A stretch of 64,000 nt of DNA from the NCBI GenBank assembly GCA_030620095.1, contig JAUTXW010004485.1, positions 196,501-260,500 on the forward strand. Direction: 5' to 3'. This DNA comes from Kuschelorhynchus macadamiae. Its lineage: Eukaryota > Arthropoda > Insecta > Coleoptera > Curculionidae. The translations under genes were made by a program, and so were the position numbers. Below, piece after piece: positions 60,730 to 64,000 of the stretch. The notes below the pieces were generated by a model. It was not told the DNA's origin and did no database searches. It saw only the letters and a list, made by a program, of their open reading frames with translations. Each line of letters begins with the position of its first letter. Position 1 is the stretch's first letter.

Positions 60730-62449
60730 ATGTTAGCTCTGTACTTTCAATCATACAGAAACGCCGACCTTACCTCAGCAAGGTATTTGGAGATGTACCC
60801 CGAACGACGGCAGCCTCATAAAACCCAATTCAGGAAAATCGTAGTAAATTTAATTAGCCATGGTGCCTTCGAACAACCTAGAAGCGGATACAATAATAAC
60901 AATGAAAATCGAGACAGAAACATTTTACAAGCTATCAACGAAAACCCTAGTGCAGGAAACTAATGTGCCAAAATCAACAGTACAGAGAGTTTCAAAAAAG
61001 AATAAGTACCATCCATACAAACCCATAATAGTACAAGGACTTAAGGAAACTGATTTTCCAAGACGACTACAGTTCTGTGAGTGGTATACTAGGAGATGTA
61101 ATGAAAATCCTGATTTTGTAAATCATGTCTTGTGGTCCGATGAGAGCAGGTTCACTAATTGTGGAGTCTTTAATAGGCACAACCGTCATCATTGGGCTGT
61201 ACAAAATCCTCACGAAGTGGCAGAGAGACGTCTACAGATCAGATTTGGAAGTAACGTTTGGTGTAGGATCATTGGTAAGTTAATCTAACCAATCTTTTTT
61301 AAATAAGCACCAAATGACGGTCAAATAATAATCTTTTTTTTTGCGTTTATTTCTTCAATGATACTAAAAGTTTATAATCTAATAAAAAAAAAGTAAAACG
61401 TTCTACTCTAGTCAGTCAACTTACTTTTTTGATATTGTATTACTGTAGTTTCGAAGAACTTATAAAAATAGAATTGGGTTCTATAAATTTATTACACTTT
61501 ATCTAAATTTTCTGCAGATTTAGCTATTTCTCTAAAATTATTTTGATTGTCTGAATTTAATGATTTATTATTACCCGGGAAGCCTAGTTCTTGCGTTATA
61601 AAAAAAATACCATATTAATCAAATGTCGAATTATTTTTCGATTTTCATTATGATTTATAAAATGGCGCTCAGCTGTATTTCCGAATAATTTAAATTTTAA
61701 AGCGCAAGGGGTTTGTTCTTTTGATATTTTATGTTTTATTAAGGTACAGTGTACTTCTTTAAGATTATTATATCACTGAAATAAATTGATAACCAAATAT
61801 GTCTTTCTTTTTCATAATAAAGCTGAATAGGTTCCAGCTGTATACAAGCTCATTCATTACTGGATGTTTCGATAATTATTTTTGGAAAGAAAATATCTAC
61901 TTTTTAATAAAGATAATTTTTATAATTTATAATTTTGACTGTTAGGCACATATTTATAAATTATTAATCATTTCAGGAAATCGAATTATTGGACCATTTT
62001 TGTTTGACTACAACCTAAACGGGCAGAGGTACCTAGAGCTTTTGCGAAATCAGGTTGTACTAGCCTTACGAGCTATTCTAACGGAATATGAATTAAGAAG
62101 AACTTGGTTTCAATAAGACGGATGTCTGGCTCACAATACCATTCAAGTCAGGAATTTCTTAGGAGAGCAGTTTGACGAAAGAATAATCTCTTTAAATGGT
62201 CCAATATCTTGGCCTCCCAGATCCTCTGACCTGTCGCCCTTGGATTTCTACCTCTGGGGTCACACGAAAAGTGAAATCTATGAATATGATCCCCCGTTAC
62301 CATAGAAATCCTGAGACAAAGAGTTCTGGACACATTTAGAAATATTAGCCGAAATACACTTACCAGGGTTGTACCAAAAACAGTCACCAATTGTCAAAAA
62401 TGTCTCGATGCAAATGGACGTCATTTTGCAGATTTGTAAATTAATGTTA
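60730..62449 (+). pseudogene. Tc1/mariner-superfamily transposase, element 3 (702-base intron, internal stop)
   Basis: Start at ATG 60730 (MLALYFQSYRNADLTS) after an in-frame TAG. MYPERRQPHKTQFR, then a frame change near 60900, then VPKSTVQRVSKKNKYHPYKP and LWSDESRF (first Asp). FNRHNRHHWA and NVWCRIIG follow. The intron is 61275-61976 (GTAAGT ... TTTCAG), restoring CRIIG-NRIIGPF. In exon 2, WFQ-stop-DGCLAH has TAA (62114-62116) where FQQDG is expected. The third block is WPPRSSDLSPLDFYLWG; 41 residues separate the second Asp from the last Asp of that block (DD41D spacing). Further breaks occur after 62300, and the C-terminus is uncertain. Confidence 0.83.
61275..61976 (+). other. Spliceosomal intron in mariner-like transposase 3
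   Basis: GT-AG intron with consensus donor GTAAGT and acceptor TTTCAG. Removing it joins ATC ATT G to GA AAT CGA without loss of frame, and the protein around the joint aligns to element 2, which has no intron there (WC-stop-II ... HIIGPIFFD). The interior shows no transposon ends. Confidence 0.75.
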
Positions 62450-63039
62450 CCCACTTACAAAGTAGTTAAAGCTCATTTAGATTTTTTAAGTCGTTATTTA
62501 CGTTCATGCTATATTGAAAATTCAATGCGTTCAATACATTACTTACTTATTAATGTAATCTTGTGACAAATAAATCATGGCCTCCTTTAAAAACATTGAA
62601 ACCTAATTTACGAAGTGTGATATTTTGATGACACTAAAATCTTTAATGCACTTGTGAGATATCACTAGACTGGAAATTTTAGGCTCTTTCCAAAAATCGA
62701 AAAATCCAATATGGCGGTCATAAGAAAAATGAAAGTTGAGGCGGGTTGCGGGTTAACAAAAAACAATGAAGACGTGTCGTATACGCCATCTTATTTGTCT
62801 TAAAAATATGTCTCAATGGTATCATATTTTCACAGCTGTCAAATTTACCGTTCTGGATATACTGGCGAAAAACGAAATCCGCTATTTTCGATATTTCCCA
62901 AATTTATTGATCGATCGTAAATCTGAAGCCGGATATCGAATGAAATAAGTTTCCTCTAAAATTTTCCCCATTTAACCTTTGCTGTAGGTATAATAGGAGT
63001 CGAGATCCCTATATAGAGAAGCGAATCTGGGACACACTG

Positions 63040-63390
63040 TATACTCGGAATTGCCCGTGATTCGACCGATCTACTTATACCTGCCTAATTCTCATTGTTA
63101 ATCCTAAGCTCACATCTAGCTTCTGTCTATCTCTGCTCTACCTGGCTTTGTATTTGATTGAGCTTTCGTGGGTAAAGTTGTGCTATTATTTTGTGTAGAT
63201 TTTTATCGACACAAATAAACATATCTTAATCTAGATCCTGCAATAAGATCTATACCGCGTTCTGAAGAAATACCCATTACATTCTTCAGCAGTCTTCCTG
63301 CGCTGCCGGAAGATGATACAAAAACATCAACGTCCGATGAAGTTAACCTCATCAAAAAGTGGAGTCAATCGGGTAAGTAAATTTTAAGCT
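63040..63390. other. Short stretch between mariner-like element 3 and the terminal RT fragment
   Basis: Probably non-LTR sequence in its later part (TSTSDEVNLIKKWSQSG near 63328-63372), but no motif could be assigned. Confidence 0.35.
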
Positions 63391-64000
63391 ATGCCGCGAA
63401 CTCATGCTCAGGTCTTCGATAATTTCTTTATAGATAGTGTCCCAGATACCACGGTTGCTGATGGAAATGTCTTATTGCAGTCATTTCAAGAAGGGTTGCA
63501 TGTAGGCGTGCTTAATAGATTTTCTTTCACCGAAGTAACTGAACGACAAGTTGAGCAGATTATTTTACGGATCAAAAGCAATGCCAAGGGGGTGCATGGC
63601 TTTGACATAAAAATTCTGAGTCTTTTTATTCCCTGCCTTATACCTCACATTACTTTCATAATGAATCGATGTATTCTAACAAAAAAGTTGCCGACTATCT
63701 AGAAGCATGCCAGTGTAATACCTGTTCAAAAAATTGGCAAAATGAATTCTACATCTGATTTCCGACCACTAAGAATACTTTGTGTTTGTCAAAAGTTCTG
63801 GGAAAGATTATTAACAATCAACTAAAAACACATTTATTTAAATTCCACGTAATACCTTTCACGAAGTCTTGATTTCGTTACGACCACAGTACCATTAGTG
63901 CCCTGTTGATTGTGTCGGACGACTTGCTAAGGGCTCAGGATAGTTCGAAAAATAGTTGTTTAATTCTCTTGGATTATAGCAAGGCATTCGATATGCTGGA
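63391..64000 (+). pseudogene. Non-LTR retrotransposon reverse transcriptase, runs off the window
   Basis: The open part 63391-63702 has FTEVTERQVEQIILRIKSNA, then KGVHGFDIKIL and a TAG where Trp is expected (TI-stop-KHASVIPV). With frame changes it continues SDFRPLRIL and ends LLDYSKAFDML, the RT block with the first catalytic Asp, at the window edge. Jockey or R1-like by motif order. The 3' part lies outside the window. Confidence 0.75.

Larger units (their letters stand above)
60100..63039 (+). mobile_element. Mariner-like element 3, long inverted repeats
   Basis: CAGTGTGTCTCAGATTCGC (60100) and its complement ending CACACTG (63039) mark the ends. TA follows on the right; on the left the bases are TG, probably a mutated TA. 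Inverted repeats run about 480 bases on each side and include an almost identical AACCCGCAACCCGCCTCAAC segment. A single spliced transposase gene lies between. Confidence 0.88.

Noticed and set aside
61275..61976. Transposon insertion inside mariner-like element 3
   Set aside because: The borders are exact GT-AG splice sites that restore frame, with no terminal repeats or target duplication, so an intron is the better reading.

Overview
The window looks like a stretch of an arthropod, most likely insect, nuclear genome. It is strongly AT-rich and carries spliceosomal introns, (TA)n microsatellites and a dense mixture of eukaryotic transposons typical of insects; a beetle-like genome would fit, but that is inference. 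I find no bacterial features and no recognisable conserved host gene. Nearly all supportable coding sequence belongs to mobile elements, and only one small two-exon model (46760-47242) might be something else.

Layout. 1-4600: AT-rich, non-coding. 4603-8882: a Penelope-like element (PLE-A), two partial copies head to head between (TA)n tracts. 10287-12088: decayed non-LTR retrotransposon. 12518-14573: decayed IS630/Tc1-type element. 16122-18227: mariner-like element 1 with a spliced transposase. 18587-19049: (TA)n and a PLE-A 3' end. 19050-19436: non-LTR endonuclease scrap. 19440-26413: a Crypton-like tyrosine-recombinase gene cut into three pieces by mariner-like element 2 (20019-22562) and a CR1-like retrotransposon with an 899-residue ORF (22765-26072).

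27293-32263: an apparent hAT element (8-bp duplication) containing PLE-B, which in turn contains a 5'-truncated Jockey-like element. 33377-36329: second CR1 copy interrupted by IS630-type element 2 (34329-36068). 36331-37200: PLE-C. 38836-41275: complete but frameshifted piggyBac between TTAA sites. 41585-42330: scraps of mariner and hAT transposases. 43392-45500: broken Transib transposase. 49225-49960: non-LTR 3' part. 51170-53017: an intact 615-residue Transib (RAG1-like) transposase. 53690-54945: non-LTR tail inside a hAT relic. 55665-56355: PLE-D. 56463-59431: a Chapaev-like, RAG1-related element with long terminal repeats, a 4-bp duplication and two introns. 60100-63039: mariner-like element 3 with a 702-bp intron. 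63391-64000: non-LTR reverse transcriptase running off the end.

The region reads as a transposon graveyard with deep nesting. The most striking points are three RAG1-family transposases within 16 kb, one of them intact; the repeated inverted arrangement of Penelope-like elements between (TA)n tracts; and insertions that can be subtracted to recover the older frame. Frameshifts often fall in homopolymers, so some may be assembly errors rather than decay.
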